A DNA stretch of 64,000 nucleotides from Allium sativum (taxonomy: Eukaryota > Streptophyta > Magnoliopsida > Asparagales > Amaryllidaceae). The stretch is from positions 619,207,303 through 619,271,302 of the forward strand of contig CM060910.1 in NCBI GenBank assembly GCA_030737875.1. The letters are read 5' to 3'. Numbering within the stretch: the first letter of the stretch is position 1; each line of letters opens with the position of its first letter. Positions 22,561 through 35,478 of the stretch are shown here, piece after piece. The translations under genes were made by a program, and so were the position numbers. Below the pieces are notes generated by a model, which was not told where the DNA came from, did not search any database, and saw nothing but the letters and a program-made list of their open reading frames with translations.

Positions 22561-23550
22561 CATTTTAACAAAAATGATAATTTTAGTCCAACATGAATGA
22601 TTTTTTTTCTGTCATGTTCTAACCAAAATGGTATTTTTCCAATGAAATGTTATTTTGCATACATACATGGTTTCTAAATGACTAACACTTTTATTTACAT
22701 ACATATTTTACATACATAACATGTTAAAGATTTTATTTAAATCTTACAAGCATATATCTCAACAAAGTGACTATATATATTTTATTAATCCACTTCAATA
22801 AAATGACGATTTCATATTTTGTTGATTCTAGTTCAACAAAATGACCATATATACATTTTTAATTCAATAAAAATGACAATCTTATATTTTCAACTTTAAT
22901 ACAACAAAATATCATATCGTCATAATAGCATCAAACAATTTGAATCAAATCACGTACATGCCAATATTTCTAATCATAAAGATTTAATTTATTTTTTTAA
23001 TTATCGAAGTGAACGCGGATGTTAATTTTGACAGATCTACAGGATACCCCAAACACAGATCAAATCAAGTATGAAAATCAACAAAGTATTATAGCGTATG
23101 AACAATACTACAATTATGATTAACAGATTTTAATTATATAATAAAAAGAATAGAATTTCTCACCTTGCTTTAAGCAGATTTAAAAATCCAAAGGAATTAA
23201 GAAATTGTTCCATCACGTAGATCTCAGCTTCACGATCCCAATGTTTATCGTTTCGCTGAATTTCGTTAAAATTTGTAATAGTTACATCAACTTCTTTAAT
23301 AGATAATTAATTATATAATTAATAAATTTTACATGAAAAACGTTACCCTCCTCTAATCAAAATAATCAGACCATTGGTTAGAAGGGTCTTGGTGTATCGA
23401 ATGATTTTGCAGAGGTTACTTTTTGATTTTGGTTGATGGATTAGAAGAGAAAAGAGGAGAAAGATCATTGTGTTTCAGCCATTGAAAAAGATGGTGTGGC
23501 GGCTGTTATATTTTGAGGAAGAAGAGAAATGAGGCTTTGTGGAGAAGAAA

Positions 23551-23565
23551 ATATATTATATAGTG
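23551..23565 (-). promoter_or_regulatory. TATA region of the solo LTR
   Basis: The minus strand reads CTATATAATATAT, followed by a CT-rich leader (TTTCTTCTCC, TTTCTCTTCTTCC). It lies about 1.55 kb from the LTR start and is the best promoter candidate in this LTR. A donor-like AGGAGG/GTAACG follows near 23345-23355. Confidence 0.5.
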
Positions 23566-25119
23566 GAGGGAATTATTAATTTATTCCTAAATTTTAGTTA
23601 AGGCCCGCTAATCTCCACGTTGTACGTTTCAATGGAAAATAAATTGTTGACTAAGGCTGAGGTGGCATCTTATTTGTCATTTAAATTTCAAAAGAAAATG
23701 GCGGAAAAAAATGAATGCGTCATTAATTGTTTAATGCTAATGGTTAGAATGTTTGTATGTGTCTTTTTAATTTTCAAACATAAATATCCAATATCATAAT
23801 TAAGGTAATATATAAATTGGACTACCAATAATAAATGAGAGAAAATGGTTAGAAGTATGCATGATTTTTATTCATTTACTATATAGTCACATATTTTCTT
23901 AAATAACGTCCATTGAAATAATTGTTCAATGAACCCTACAGTTTGAGGTTGTACCAAAATTGGTAAAATAAAATTAATTAAGTGTCAAAAATATCATATT
24001 TGTTTCGGCAATCATCCCTCTGTTAAAGTTGGCATGTCTTAGCTTGTAGTGTTCTATAAACCATATATTGCATTTTTTTTCTCTGCTTAAATCTTTTTAG
24101 AATTTATGGTATCCCAATCAAGTCAAACCATGAACTCATAAATAACATATTGGAACAAATAAAATTATTGACTGAAAATTAACATACCTAATAAATGAAA
24201 TTACTGATTGAAAATTTACATACTTAATTATGAATAAAGATGTAATGCTTTCAATACATGCAAGTAAACTTTTGTTTCATAAGCTTCTTTGAGTCGTCGT
24301 CACCATAATTTTTTTATTGTATCCATTTATTATTTGATTTATATATTTTCCTTGCGTATGAATTCATTCTACATTTAAACTATTATTATTACCTCATTTA
24401 CAATTCTTTAATTCATTCATATGGATTTGTACGTATATCTTTGAATGGTTAACATTATAAATAATAATTATTATTTTTAACCAAAAAAAATAAAAAAAAT
24501 GGACTTTCTTTCTAGGAATTGCAATGAAATATATTTTTCAAAAGATACACATTTATTTATGAAATCGTGATAACTTGTAGAAAGCTACATATAGCTAACA
24601 TTCCAATGAAATAAAATAATACTTCAATTCCAATAAATAATTTTGATAACTTCAAATTTATATTTTTAATATACAATAACTACGATACTTAATTATATTG
24701 ATTCAAGATGGTTACCATATCAATACCAAATAGTTACTGTTAGATTTGTTTACCTTAATCCTATTAATTTCTTTTCTTGCCTTTGTTTTTAGTGGCCTCC
24801 GCTCTTCGTTGTTTCATTAATACTACATTCATTGATTGAAATAAAATTAAAAATTGTCATAATTTGCATTTTTAAATTTCTACCTTCCTTTTTGTCAACT
24901 TGTTTGAATATTTATTGAATCTTTTGTTTTAATGTTTCCCACATTACATTACATTACAGAATAAATTCTATTACATGCAAATTGTATACGCTCCGTATTT
25001 ACATTAAAAAGAATATATTTAAATTTTCAAAATAAATTATTTTAAACAACCAAAACTCATTAAAACAACTTAAAATAAATTTTTAAATTTGCCCTAAAAT
25101 TCAGGGTTGTTACATTGTC

Positions 25120-25480
25120 CTTTGACGCGTCAATCAGTGTCTAGATATTTTGTGCTTCTTGGTCACTCTCCTATTTTTTGGAAGACTATGAAGCAACTGA
25201 CTACTTCTCGGTCATCAACTAAAGCAAAATATCGTTCTATGGTTGTTGCAACTTATGAATTTAAGTGGATAAATTTTTGTTGCATTCACATGGCGTGATC
25301 CATTCCTAACACATGCGTTATTTTGTGATAGTCAATTCACTTTGCATATTGCAAGAACCTAGTGTTTAATATGTACCTATTGGGGATCAGTTAGTTGATA
25401 TTTTGACAAATGCACTTAGTCGTCAACAGTTTGGATATTTGTTGTGCAAGTTGGCCATTTGTGATTTACATGCTCCAACT
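25120..25480 (+). pseudogene. Copia RNase H, continuation after the insertion
   Basis: It resumes PLTRQSVSRYFVLLGHSP, WKTMKQLTTSRSSTKAKYRS and KWINFC. The middle part, with the second catalytic Asp, is partly deleted. It then reads QLVDILTNALSRQQFGYLL and ends at a stop in ...HAPT. Joining it to 18863 restores the family order, which proves the insertion event. Confidence 0.85.
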
Positions 25481-25723
25481 TGAGGAGGAGTAAAATGGAT
25501 TTATTTTGCAGAGTATATTATGGAGATTTGATTTGAATCATGATATGACAGAAAACTTATTATGGAGTTATAACATGAAACTTATTGGAATATATTTTAT
25601 AGGATATTATATGTTCTACTTTATTGTTTTCCGTATATTTGATTGTAAAAACTTGTATAAAGAGAGGTGTATTGTCTGTAATGAAAGCAAGTCATTTTTC
25701 TCCAAATCTTCTTACTTTTATCA
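25481..25723 (+). repeat. Polypurine tract and 3' LTR of the RE1-type copia
   Basis: TTGAGGAGGAGT (about 25479-25490) is the polypurine tract. The following AT-rich 230 nt have an LTR-like layout: TTGTAAAAACTTGTATAAAGAG (TATA-like, about 25644) and end at CTTTTATCA (25723). No 5' LTR is available to fix the exact borders. Confidence 0.55.
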
Positions 25724-27920
25724 TGTTGTAAAACAATATAAATAATTGTACTCACTATGTCGATGATACAAGCGTTGAACTCAGATATGTTCCTAGGAGT
25801 ATGAGTTTGTTCACCTCACTTTTGGTGAGGTAAACAAAATATCGACCCTAATTGATGGAAATCAGAAGGGTCCCGTAAGGGACTCACTAAGTGTCGTCAA
25901 TTAGGTGGTTGGTAGTATTTTGTTCACCTCACCAAAAGTGAGGTGAAAAAACTACTACTATATTCCTAGGCATGTTCTTCATGACAGCCACAAAGAATAG
26001 TGGAAAATTTATGAATTGAAATGTTGAAAAAAATTCATGACAACACTCATTGCAGGTCTTCCGCCTAGTTGTATACCTTATACTCTACTCAAAGCCAAAA
26101 TTAGCAAACATCTTTCCCTAACAGACTTGCATATTTGTTATTAAGATTAATTGAGTATGTGTCACATCATGACAGAGGGATAAATATTTAAAGTTGTTTA
26201 ATCATCAAATTTAGAAAAAAATTGCTTAATAGGCACTTGGTATGATCAGAGCGGACGTGCATGCTAATATATTTTAATATAAACAAATTTATACTGAATG
26301 GGTGTGTAGATGATGATGTTTTTAACTAACAAATTTATTTGCTACTAAACTCATGCATGGATTTAGCCAATCCCTATAAATACGCATTAATTATATCATA
26401 CAACTACGAAGACCTGTAAATAAAAATTACCATCATCAAGGTTATTATGCTTATACTTATTAAAATATATAATGCCATTATACCATGACTGAACCACTAT
26501 GCTAGACATGAAGTTTTGATGACTCAAAGTTCATTTCATTTATATAACATGAAGCTTGATGCATTAACATCGTTATGTTCTTTTAAGGTCTTATGGTAAT
26601 GGCTCTCTTCAAAATTCAGAACTATGAATATTGAGTTTAATTAGCTTTTAATTTCTACAAACTAACATTTTAAATTGGTTATCAGGTCATCAATTATTTT
26701 GTTAATCAGCACGGAGTCACCAAATATTAGAGAAAACAAATCAAATTGAATGCATAAGTTATTAAAATATATTAAAATGTTCCATTTTCACAATATTCAA
26801 AATGTGCAATTATCTTCACAATAATCAAAGTTTAACCAACCCAACCCATTCCGACAGAATTAGATTGGGTCGATCAGAGTATACCTGCGTGTAGTGCTTA
26901 GCATGATCCCTTTTTCAACATAAGAGGAAACATTAAATTCTTAAAAAGTCCATTATATCTCTTGAATTTAAATATGTTTTTTCTATTGTTTTTCACTATG
27001 TGAAAATATTCTCTAAGAGACACTCTTGTGCTCTTCTTAATATTTTTAATAATTCATTCTAAAAACAAATTGTTTTCAATTATTCACTATCAACAAGCTC
27101 GTTTTTCCACATTTGTAAAGCCTTCCCTCGCTGATTACCATGCCTTCAATTTAACATATTTAAATTTGAGTCAACAATTACTAACTCCATGCCTAGAAGT
27201 CAACCTTATACACTCTATGGACTAGAACTCAATTCTTTTGGAATGACTATTTCAGGAATGTACGATTGGGTGCCATTTGCAGAATTTAAAACAACGATCT
27301 AATTGATTTTCAACTACAATATTATCATCTGAATGGATGTAAATCTAGTACTAATTCTGAAATCAATTAGGGCTGTTGAATAACTACATAAATGTAGAAA
27401 AATTACGCACATGTTGCAGTAATAACAGTTATTGTCGATCACCAAGTCAAGGTTATGTTTAGTTATAGAATTACCAACTTCATATAACTACTTATTTTGT
27501 AGAATTTTTAGAAAGCCATATCCATACCATGAAATCATCAGATCCATATTCGAAAGTAGATGGGAAGATAAAAAAAGGCGAGAGTTAATGTAGGAAACCT
27601 AAACACAAAATAGACCATAAGAGGAAAACGCATCAATAACAAAGTATTTCCTTTCCGAAGTTGATTTTTATTTGATATTGATAACAAAATAGAGATATCT
27701 AGCTTTAAACAGCTCATATCTAGTTTGCAATGGTAATGTTTTGTTATTAAATAAGCGGGGGGTTTCTTTCTGACCGAATATACCAAATTTCTGCTGTCAA
27801 GCTTGCATCAATATTTTTTTTCTTGTTTACTGAAACCATTGGGACTTGTAGTATCCCTAAAAGTCTATGTTAATTTGAAGCATCAAAATTTTCTAAAATT
27901 GAAAGAGTGTAGAAGGAATA
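25724..27920. repeat. Tandem duplication, copy 1
   Basis: This copy aligns along its length with 28159-30486, with scattered changes and small indels. It starts at GTTGTAAAACAATATAAATAATTG and ends at GTAGAAGGAATA. It carries a foldback element near its left end and, near 27780-27920 on the minus strand, a diverged copy of the LINE C-terminal codons. The rest is non-coding. Confidence 0.85.
25790..25971. mobile_element. Foldback MITE-like element, copy 1
   Basis: Both ends carry TTCCTAGG. The arms GTTTGTTCACCTCACTTTTG and its inverse extend about 50-60 bp. Each arm is itself palindromic (CACCTCAC ttttg GTGAGGT), giving a hairpin inside the hairpin. There is no coding capacity. The family is not identified, and no clear TSD is separable from the CCTAGG ends. 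Confidence 0.65.
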
Positions 27921-28158
27921 CAATTGTAATCATTTAGTTAGAAGCTAAGGTCAGTGTAAAATGCATCCATACTATTATCATGTTGTAGGTTAAAATTTAC
28001 GTGTAAGGTTAAATCAAATTATTTATCACTTACCCATATTAAGCTTGGACATAGTTTTATGCTTCAACAACCGATTTCTAGAACGATGATTTATCCAACA
28101 AATTGAAACATTGATAAGCAGTGTTAAGGTTTGTTGGTCGTACAAATATCGTCTTTTT
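27921..28158. other. Spacer between the two duplication copies
   Basis: About 240 bp of AT-rich DNA with no counterpart in the other copy and no recognisable feature. Confidence 0.5.
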
Positions 28159-28228
28159 TTAGTGTTGTAAAATAATAGAAATAATTGTACTCACTGTGTC
28201 GATGATACAAGCGTTGAAATCGAATATA

Positions 28229-28409
28229 TTCCTAGGAGTATGAGTTTGTTCACCTCGCTTTTGGTGAGGTAAACAAAACACCGGCCCTGATTGATGGAAA
28301 TCAGGAGGGCCCCGTATGGGACTCATTGATTGTCTTCAATTAGGTGGTTGGAAGTGTTTTGTTCACCTCACCAAAAATGAGGTGAACAAACTACTACTAT
28401 ATTCCTAGG
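28229..28409. mobile_element. Foldback MITE-like element, copy 2
   Basis: Same structure as 25790-25971, duplicated with its surroundings. It has CCTAGG at both ends and GTTCACCTC/GAGGTGAAC arms. Confidence 0.65.
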
Positions 28410-29404
28410 CATGTTCTTTATGATAGCCACAAAGAATGGTGGAAAATTTATGAAGTGAAATGTCGACAAAATCATGACAACACTCATTGTAGGTCTTCCA
28501 CCTAGTTGTATAATTTTTACTCTACTCAATGCCAAAATTAGCAGACATCTTTCCCTAACAGACTTGCATATTTGTTATTAAGATTAATTTGGTATGTGTC
28601 ACATCATGACAGAGGGCTAAATATTTAAAGTTGTTCAATCATCAAAGTTTAGAAAAAAATTACTTAATATGCACTTGGTATGATCAGAGCGGACGTGCAT
28701 GTTAATATATTTTAATATAAACAAATTTATACTGAACGGGTGTGTAGATGATGATGTTTTTAACTAACAAATTTATTTGCTACTAAAATCATGCATGGAT
28801 TCAGCCAATCCCTACAAATACACATTAATTATATCATACAACTACGAAGGCCTGTAAATAAAAATTACCGTTATCAGGGTTATTATGCTTATGCTTGTTA
28901 AAATATATAATATCTTTATACCATGACTGACCCACCATGCTAGACAAGAAGTTTTGATGACTAAAAGTTCATATATTTATTTAACGTGAAGCTTGATGCA
29001 TTATCATTGTTATGTTCTTTTAAGGTCTTATGGTAATGCCTCTCTTCTAAATTCAGAACTATGAATATTAAGAAATTAGTTTAATTAGCTTTTAGTTTCA
29101 ACAAACTTCCTTTTAAAATTGGTTACCAGGTCATCAATTATTTCGTTAATCACCATGGAGTCACCAAATATTAGAGAAAACAAATCAAGTTGAACACATA
29201 AGTTATTAAAATAATATTAAAATTAACATTTTTACAATATTCAAAACGTGCAATTATCTTCACAATAATCAAAGTTTAGCCAACCCAACCCATTCCAACA
29301 TATTCAAATTGGGTCGTTCGGTGCAAACATGCGTGTGGTGCTTAGCATGATCCCCTTTTCAACATAAGAGAAAACATTAAATGCTCAAAAAGTCTATTAT
29401 ATTT

Positions 29405-29538
29405 AAATATGTTTTTAAATATGTTTTTCTATAGTTTTTCACTATGTGAATCATATATTTAAATATGTTTTTCTATAGTTTTTCACTATGTGAATCATAT
29501 ATTTAAATATGTTTTTCTATAGTTTTTCACTATGTGAA
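29405..29538. repeat. 44-bp tandem repeat, three units
   Basis: CTATAGTTTTTCACTATGTG starts at 29429, 29473 and 29517, giving a period of exactly 44 bp. The other duplication copy has one unit. Confidence 0.85.
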
Positions 29539-30339
29539 AATATTTTCTAAGAGAAACCCCTATGCTCTTCTTAATATTTTTTTATAATTCATTTTATAAA
29601 CAAATTGTTTTCAATTATTCACTATCAGCAAACTCATATTTCCACATTTATGAAGCCTTCCCTCACTGATTACCAGGACCTTCAATTCAACATATCTTAA
29701 TTTGAGTCAACAATTACTAACTCCATACCTAGAAGTCAACCTTATACAATCTATGTACGCACTAGATCTCAATTCTTTTGAAATGACCTTTTCAGGAATG
29801 TACCACTGGGTGCCATTTGTAGAATTTGAATCTACGATTAAATTGATTTTCAACTACAATATTATTATCTGAATGGATGTAAATCAAGCACTAATTCTGA
29901 AATCAATTAGGATTGTTGAATAACTACATAAATTTAAAAAAACTACGCATATGTTGCAGCAATAACACCTATGGTCAGTCCCCATATTGTTTATTCTAAG
30001 AAGCTTGATTTAGTCAAGGTTTAGTTTAGTTGTAGAATTACCAACTTCATATAACTATCTATTTTTGTAGAATTTTTAGAAAGCCATATTCATACCTTGA
30101 AATCATCAAATCCACATTCGAAAGTAGATGGGAAGATAAAAAAGCGAGAGCTAACGTAGGAAACCTAAACACAAAATAGACCATGAGAGGAAAACGCATC
30201 AATAACAAAGTATTTCTTTTTCGAAGTTGATTTTCATTTGATATTGATAATAAAATATAGATATCTAGCTTTACAAGCTCAGATAGTTTGCAATGGTAAT
30301 GCTTAGTTATCAAATAAGCGGGAGTTCCTTTAATTTCTG

Positions 30340-31962
30340 ACTAAATATGCCAAATTTGTGCTGCCAAGCTTGCGTCAATACTTTGTTCTGGTTTACTGAA
30401 GCCATTAGGACTTGTAGTATCCACAAAAATCTCTGTTAATTTGAAGCATCGAAATTTCCGAACATTGAAAGTGTGTAGAAGGAATAATATATGTTTTTTT
30501 TGCATATGAGCATTCAGAAAATAAATGATCTTTGGTTTCTTCAGCATTGTTAAATTATATGCAAGTAGATTGAATATTACAAGTCAACTGCTTGATTCTA
30601 TCAAAAGTATCCTGTTTTTTTAAAAAAAAATTGAAAAATACGCATAAGTGGACATTGTTGATGCACATTCGTGATTCTATACCGCAATACATAAAGAGCT
30701 TGGTCTCCAACACTGTTCCATGCTGATTTTAAGCTAAAATTCCGATCATGAGTAGGAAACCACCACCAATAATCGGCTTTACCGTCAGCATTAATGTTTA
30801 TATCTTTAATTATATTTGTAATATTGTTAGGGAGTAATGTTGAACTGAAAGACCATGTGGAGCCTGAAATCAAATCAGAAATTTTTTGTTTCCCTGTATA
30901 GTGGATGAACTGTTGCCAACCAAGTTATTGAATTAATGATTCACTATGAAGCCATGGATCAAACCAATCATCAATACCCTTGCCATTTGCAGTACTTTTT
31001 ATTTGGAAAGATATTGCTGTGGCCTCTAGCTTTGAGAATAATTTTCCATAGCAGAAGCATTTGCATTTTCGTGTATAATATAATCCAAAGAGATGTGTTA
31101 ACGCAATACCTATGTTCGACATCCATTGTGCCTATAAACTATTTTTCTCCAATAATATCTACAACAACTTAATACTACTATACTATTAGCATGTTGTATA
31201 TCCTTTATCTTCCGAGAGTGTAACCCAACTTCCTGTTTTGATTTGCGAACAGCATTCCAGTTTATGTTATGTGTTTCATTGCCCATACTAAAATTTGCGC
31301 ATAAAACTTCTGTTTTATAAATCAGTTCATTAGGCATTTGAAAAAATTGGACCTAGAACCCAACTAAGGTATAAATAACAGATTTTATCAACTGTAACTG
31401 GCTACTAAAGTTTAATAGTCTACTATTCCATGTGTTAAGCTTCTTGTTAACCTAACATACATGCTTATTATAATTTGAAACTTTTAAAGCAAAGCAGCTT
31501 GGAGGAATGCCCAAATGTAAAATCATCAAATTATCTTGGTTAACATCCAGGATACTGGATTTTTCCCGTTTTCTGGGGGCACCTTTGCTGAAAATTACTT
31601 TTGATTTCTGCTCGTTTATAACTGGTCCAACCCAATTTGTTAACTTGCTTAAATATGATTAATTATTTCATTATTACATAAAGAAGCTTTAACAAATATG
31701 AGTAGATCATCAGCATACATAAGATGGTCTAATATGGGTGAGTACCTACATATGGGATAATATTCTAGTTAACCTGTTCTATTTCCAAAGGCAATGATGG
31801 AAACGCCATTGCAATAGCAAATAGATAAGGAGATAGTGGATCTTCTTGTCGTAGTAGACCTCCATTACTATGGAAAACCTCTTGTAGACGACCATTGATA
31901 ATCGTCGAAAAGGTAGGATAGGAAACACAGGTATATATCAAATTAACAGTGGTAGTGGGGAA
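30340..31962 (-). pseudogene. LINE reverse transcriptase, central and C-terminal part
   Basis: The minus-strand frames (with stops) read GGLRQEDPLSPYLFAIAMAF, then MYADDLLIFVKAS with the catalytic YADD at 31719-31708. WNAVRKSKQEVGLHSRKIKD follows, then DDWFDPWLHSESL and the zinc-binding RVT region (WSFSST...WWWFPTHDRNFSLKSAWN...EETKDHLFSECSYA). This is the order of plant L1-type LINE ORF2. The ORF is cut at 31962 by element B and continues at 45552. Confidence 0.85.
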
Positions 31963-34499
31963 TGTAATAACCCGGAAATCTGAGCTAGTTTAAAATTTTT
32001 ATTTTGGCAATTTTAGCGAATTTTGAATAGTTAAAATGAATTATTTTAAATAATTTCGACGAGGAATTTATTTTAAATATAATTCGAACGTATATATTAT
32101 ATACGCCGTCGTTAGAATATAAATATTTATATATAATTATAAATAGAATTGAAAATGGCGCGGTAGTTCGATAATTCGATTTCAAACTTCAATTGAATGT
32201 ACTGGGTGCAAAACAATCCGGATTTTAGTGAAACCAAAAACATTAGGATCTAATTGATAATACCTTTCCAACGAATCCGAAAAATCGAAATTTCATAGCG
32301 GGGATCAAAAGATATGTTCAGTTGAAAATTCTGAATAGTCGCTATGGAATTCAGGCCCTTAAAAATGGGAATTTTGCAAACGACCTCGGATTTCGACGAA
32401 ACCAGTTTTTTTGGGTCCGTGATGTCAAATTATTGCTAGGTTTTAAATTTCATAATTTTTCGAATCAATATGTGAGCGTGGTAAAGGAAAACGCGTTTGA
32501 CCAGTTTCAGTTGATTTTAATCGACTGCAAATTGGCCATTTTTCCAACGGTCTCAGAATTCGACAAACCTAGTTTTGTTAAGACCATATCGTCAATACGA
32601 AGCTAGAAAATATTTTTCTGGAATTTTTAAAGTTCGTATGTGACCAAGGTAAATTGAAATGCGCGTTCAAATTCAATATATAGAGTTATATGCTGATTTT
32701 AACGAAAACTGATCGAAACGATCGAATCAGCCTACGATACATATCCCATTGTGTTCAGAATGGGGGTAGAACGCTATGAGCGACAGGCGGTGGGCCCAGT
32801 TTTGAGGTCGAAAATAAAAGTTGCTTTTTGGTGGAAAATTAAATAATTAAATAAAATAAAAAAAATATCCCCTCTCCCCCTATTTCTCTCTGCCCCCCCC
32901 CCACGTTCATTCTTCAAAATCGATTTTAACAGAGAAAAAAAAAGAAAAAAAAAAGGAGCCAACGATCGATCTCCGTCACCCCTCTCTGGCACGACCGCTA
33001 CGCCGCCACCCAGGCTGGCCAACCCTCCCCTCGACTCCGCCGACGAACCTCACCACTCCACCACCGAAGCCCCGCGACGCCTGAAACCCACCACCCTCCG
33101 CAGCGAAAACCCTAACCGCCGGAAATGGGCCACCGCAGCCACCTACGCACCCAAACCCCCTGCGCCTTCTCCCTCCTACTGAAAGCCGCCCACCAGTCGA
33201 CCTACCCCGCCACCTGCAAGCTCTGAAGATCACCAATTCCCCCCTCCTCCGAAAATCAGTAAGTTTTATTAATTTAATTCTATTGTAAATCGATGTTTTA
33301 AAATCCGATTGTAAGTAGATGATATGGGATTGAAGAAAATATGATTTTTATATTTTTAAAGTATCAAAAATATAATCTTTGCTATATAGAAAGTGGAAAA
33401 ATATGAATTTTGTTTATATAGAGAATATAAAAATATCATTATTGTATATGTAACGAAATAAAAATCTGATTTTTTATTTTATATACGTTGAAATAAAGAG
33501 GTGATTTTTATAGTAATGAAATCTTTATATTTGAAATGGCGAAATCTTTTTATATAGCAAAGTAAAAATTCGATTTTTATATATTATATAACGAAGTAAA
33601 AATTCGATTTTTATATATGTAGTGAATACGGGCAACGAAGGTGACAAAGATGCGATAACGATGAAGATTTCTATCAATGAAGAGTCGTGGTATTGGATAG
33701 CAATCAGTGAGAATTTCTCACCTTTCAATTCCTTTTTCTAGTTATATATATATACTAGGATGCAGACGGTGCTTAGTAGCACCCGACACAATCGTCCACG
33801 AACCATGGACTTGTTTGTTTGATTTCAAAAATTAGTTAGATTATTTGATTGGAATTGAATTGTTTGGTGAAACGAATGGATTTGATTGATGTGTGAATGG
33901 CGTGGGCCTTCACTAGACCGGGGATAAGGCTAGGCCTCGTCCCGTTTCTAGTATCGTGCCGTTATGCCGCCGAAATTTTCTAAAATAAGTTAGAAAAATA
34001 AAAATATCATTTTATTTAAAGAATGAACTGAATAGAAATTCATATGTTAGAATAAAATGTTTTATCGTTAAAAATATAATTTTTAACGTGAATATGAATA
34101 TAGTGAATGTGAATAAATAAATACTCATTTACAAACCAGACGGTTTGTTTATGTACACTGATTTGACCGACATTGATTGGGACGATAAATTTTACACATC
34201 GCCCAACTGCACAAATAAAATCTGTGTTTGATTATTTGAAACCCCACACGGGTGTCGGGATGAAATATGAAGTTCACTCATCCTGATTGATTAAATATGT
34301 CGATCGATTGATTGACAGGCTGTTATAAGCGTTAGATATCTATAGTTGATGCTTATGCAGTGTAGTGCACTTTGGTTGATGGTTGATCATTTTTCAAGGC
34401 TATTATATACATGTGTTGTATGAAAATCCATATAATTAATTTTATATGGTGATTGATTGGGCCTCATTCCAATTTAGAAGATAAAGAATATTATAAAGT

Positions 34500-34870
34500 A
34501 AATGTTCATGTGTTGACTGTACTCATCCGTTGAGATTAGTCATGTGTTGAACGAAATATTTTAATAATAAAATTTACATCTTTATCAATATAAAGAAAAT
34601 GTTCATGTGTTGACTGTACTCATCCGTTGAGATTAGTCATGTGTTGAACGAAATATTTTAATAATAAAATTTACATCTTTATCAATATAAAGTAAATGTT
34701 CATGTGTTGACTGTACTCATCCGTTGAGATTAGTCATGTGTTGAACGAAATATTTTAATAATAAAATTTACATCTTTATCAATATAAAATAAAGGTTCAT
34801 GTGTTGACTGTACTCATCCGTTGAGATTAGTCATGTGCTGAACGAAATATTTTGATAATAACAAATATTT
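34500..34870 (+). repeat. 97-bp tandem repeat, four units, in the B LTR
   Basis: GTTCATGTGTTGACTG starts at 34504, 34601, 34698 and 34795, giving a period of 97 bp. The same four units are at 41803, 41900, 41997 and 42094 in the other LTR, so the expansion predates this insertion. Confidence 0.9.
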
Positions 34871-34984
34871 TGATAATAGGAAATATTTGAAATAGAATAT
34901 TTGAAAATAGAAATACATGAAGCCGTGTTGATTAGATTGACACCATTTTGACTTGAACGATATTTATATCGATTTTATTTATTT

Positions 34985-35240
34985 TAAAATGAATTGAATA
35001 TAAAACGATTTCGAAATGAATTGAATTGAAAACGATTTCGAAATGAAATGAATATTGTAAAGCGATTTCGAAATGAATTGAATTGAAAACGATTTCGAAA
35101 TGAATTGAATTGGAAACGATTTCGAAATGAATTGAATATATAACGAATTTGATTTGAATAGAAAACGAATTTGATTTCAATTGAATATTTAACGAATTTG
35201 ATTTGAATAGAAAACGAATTCAAATTTGAATTGAATAGAA
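34985..35240 (+). repeat. Short tandem array in the B LTR
   Basis: Units of about 27 bp built on CGATTTCGAAATGAATTGAA repeat five to six times, then grade into AACGAATTTGATTTGAAT units. The matching array lies at 42300-42545. TTCGAA makes each unit partly palindromic. Confidence 0.8.
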
Positions 35241-35478
35241 ATGAATTTTAAAACGAATTTATAAAGAAGAATTCAATTTTGATTTGAATTGAAAATGGAA
35301 GTTGAAATTGCTTTTGAAACGAATTTAAAACTATTTATATAATTCGTTTTAAATAGGAATCGATGAAATATATATTATATATATATATATTATATATATA
35401 TAATATAATGGCCTGAATAGAACGCGCCGCGCCGCGGCAGTTCGTGAATTTCGACCATTTATTTCAAACGGATATTAC

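Larger units (their letters stand above)
18864..25114 (-). repeat. Solo LTR (6.25 kb) of a gypsy element related to B and C
   Basis: Element orientation begins TGTAACAACCCTG at 25114 and ends CGTGTCGTTACA at 18864, giving TG...CA ends. It is flanked by TTGTC at 18859-18863 and 25115-25119. There is no primer site, polypurine tract or coding region inside, and the length matches one LTR of element B, so this is an LTR left after LTR-LTR recombination. The last roughly 2 kb (18864-20420) align with the ends of the B and C LTRs, including a block around CCTCCGG, GTGTGATGGGAC and CAGTC/GACTG. The remainder is family-specific and very AT-rich. Confidence 0.88.
16043..25723 (+). mobile_element. Decayed RE1-type copia element, interrupted by a solo LTR
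   Basis: Copia pol runs from about 16071 to 18863 and resumes at 25120 after a 6.25-kb insertion. Its 5' LTR, Gag and most of protease are missing. The wording CFHMKDLGVLKYFLGI, PLTRQSVSRYFVLLGHSP and the tail before TTGAGGAGGAGT match the RE1-type copia proteins of plants, a different lineage from the element at 3738-12873. Many stops and frameshifts show that it is old. Confidence 0.85.
28159..30486. repeat. Tandem duplication, copy 2
   Basis: Homologous to copy 1. It is longer mainly because a 44-bp unit is present three times at 29405-29538 but once in copy 1 (about 26965-27005). Its right end continues directly into the LINE, so this is probably the original location. Confidence 0.85.

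Noticed and set aside
32976..33236. Antisense Gly/Arg-rich frames in the B LTRs (also 40224-40535) and in the C LTRs (46957-47316, 57010-57363)
   Set aside because: They are shadows of the same GC-rich leader, with no conserved domain and no promoter-like context on that strand.
34500..34870. CRISPR-like array
   Set aside because: The units are continuous 97-bp tandem repeats without unique spacers, inside a plant LTR.
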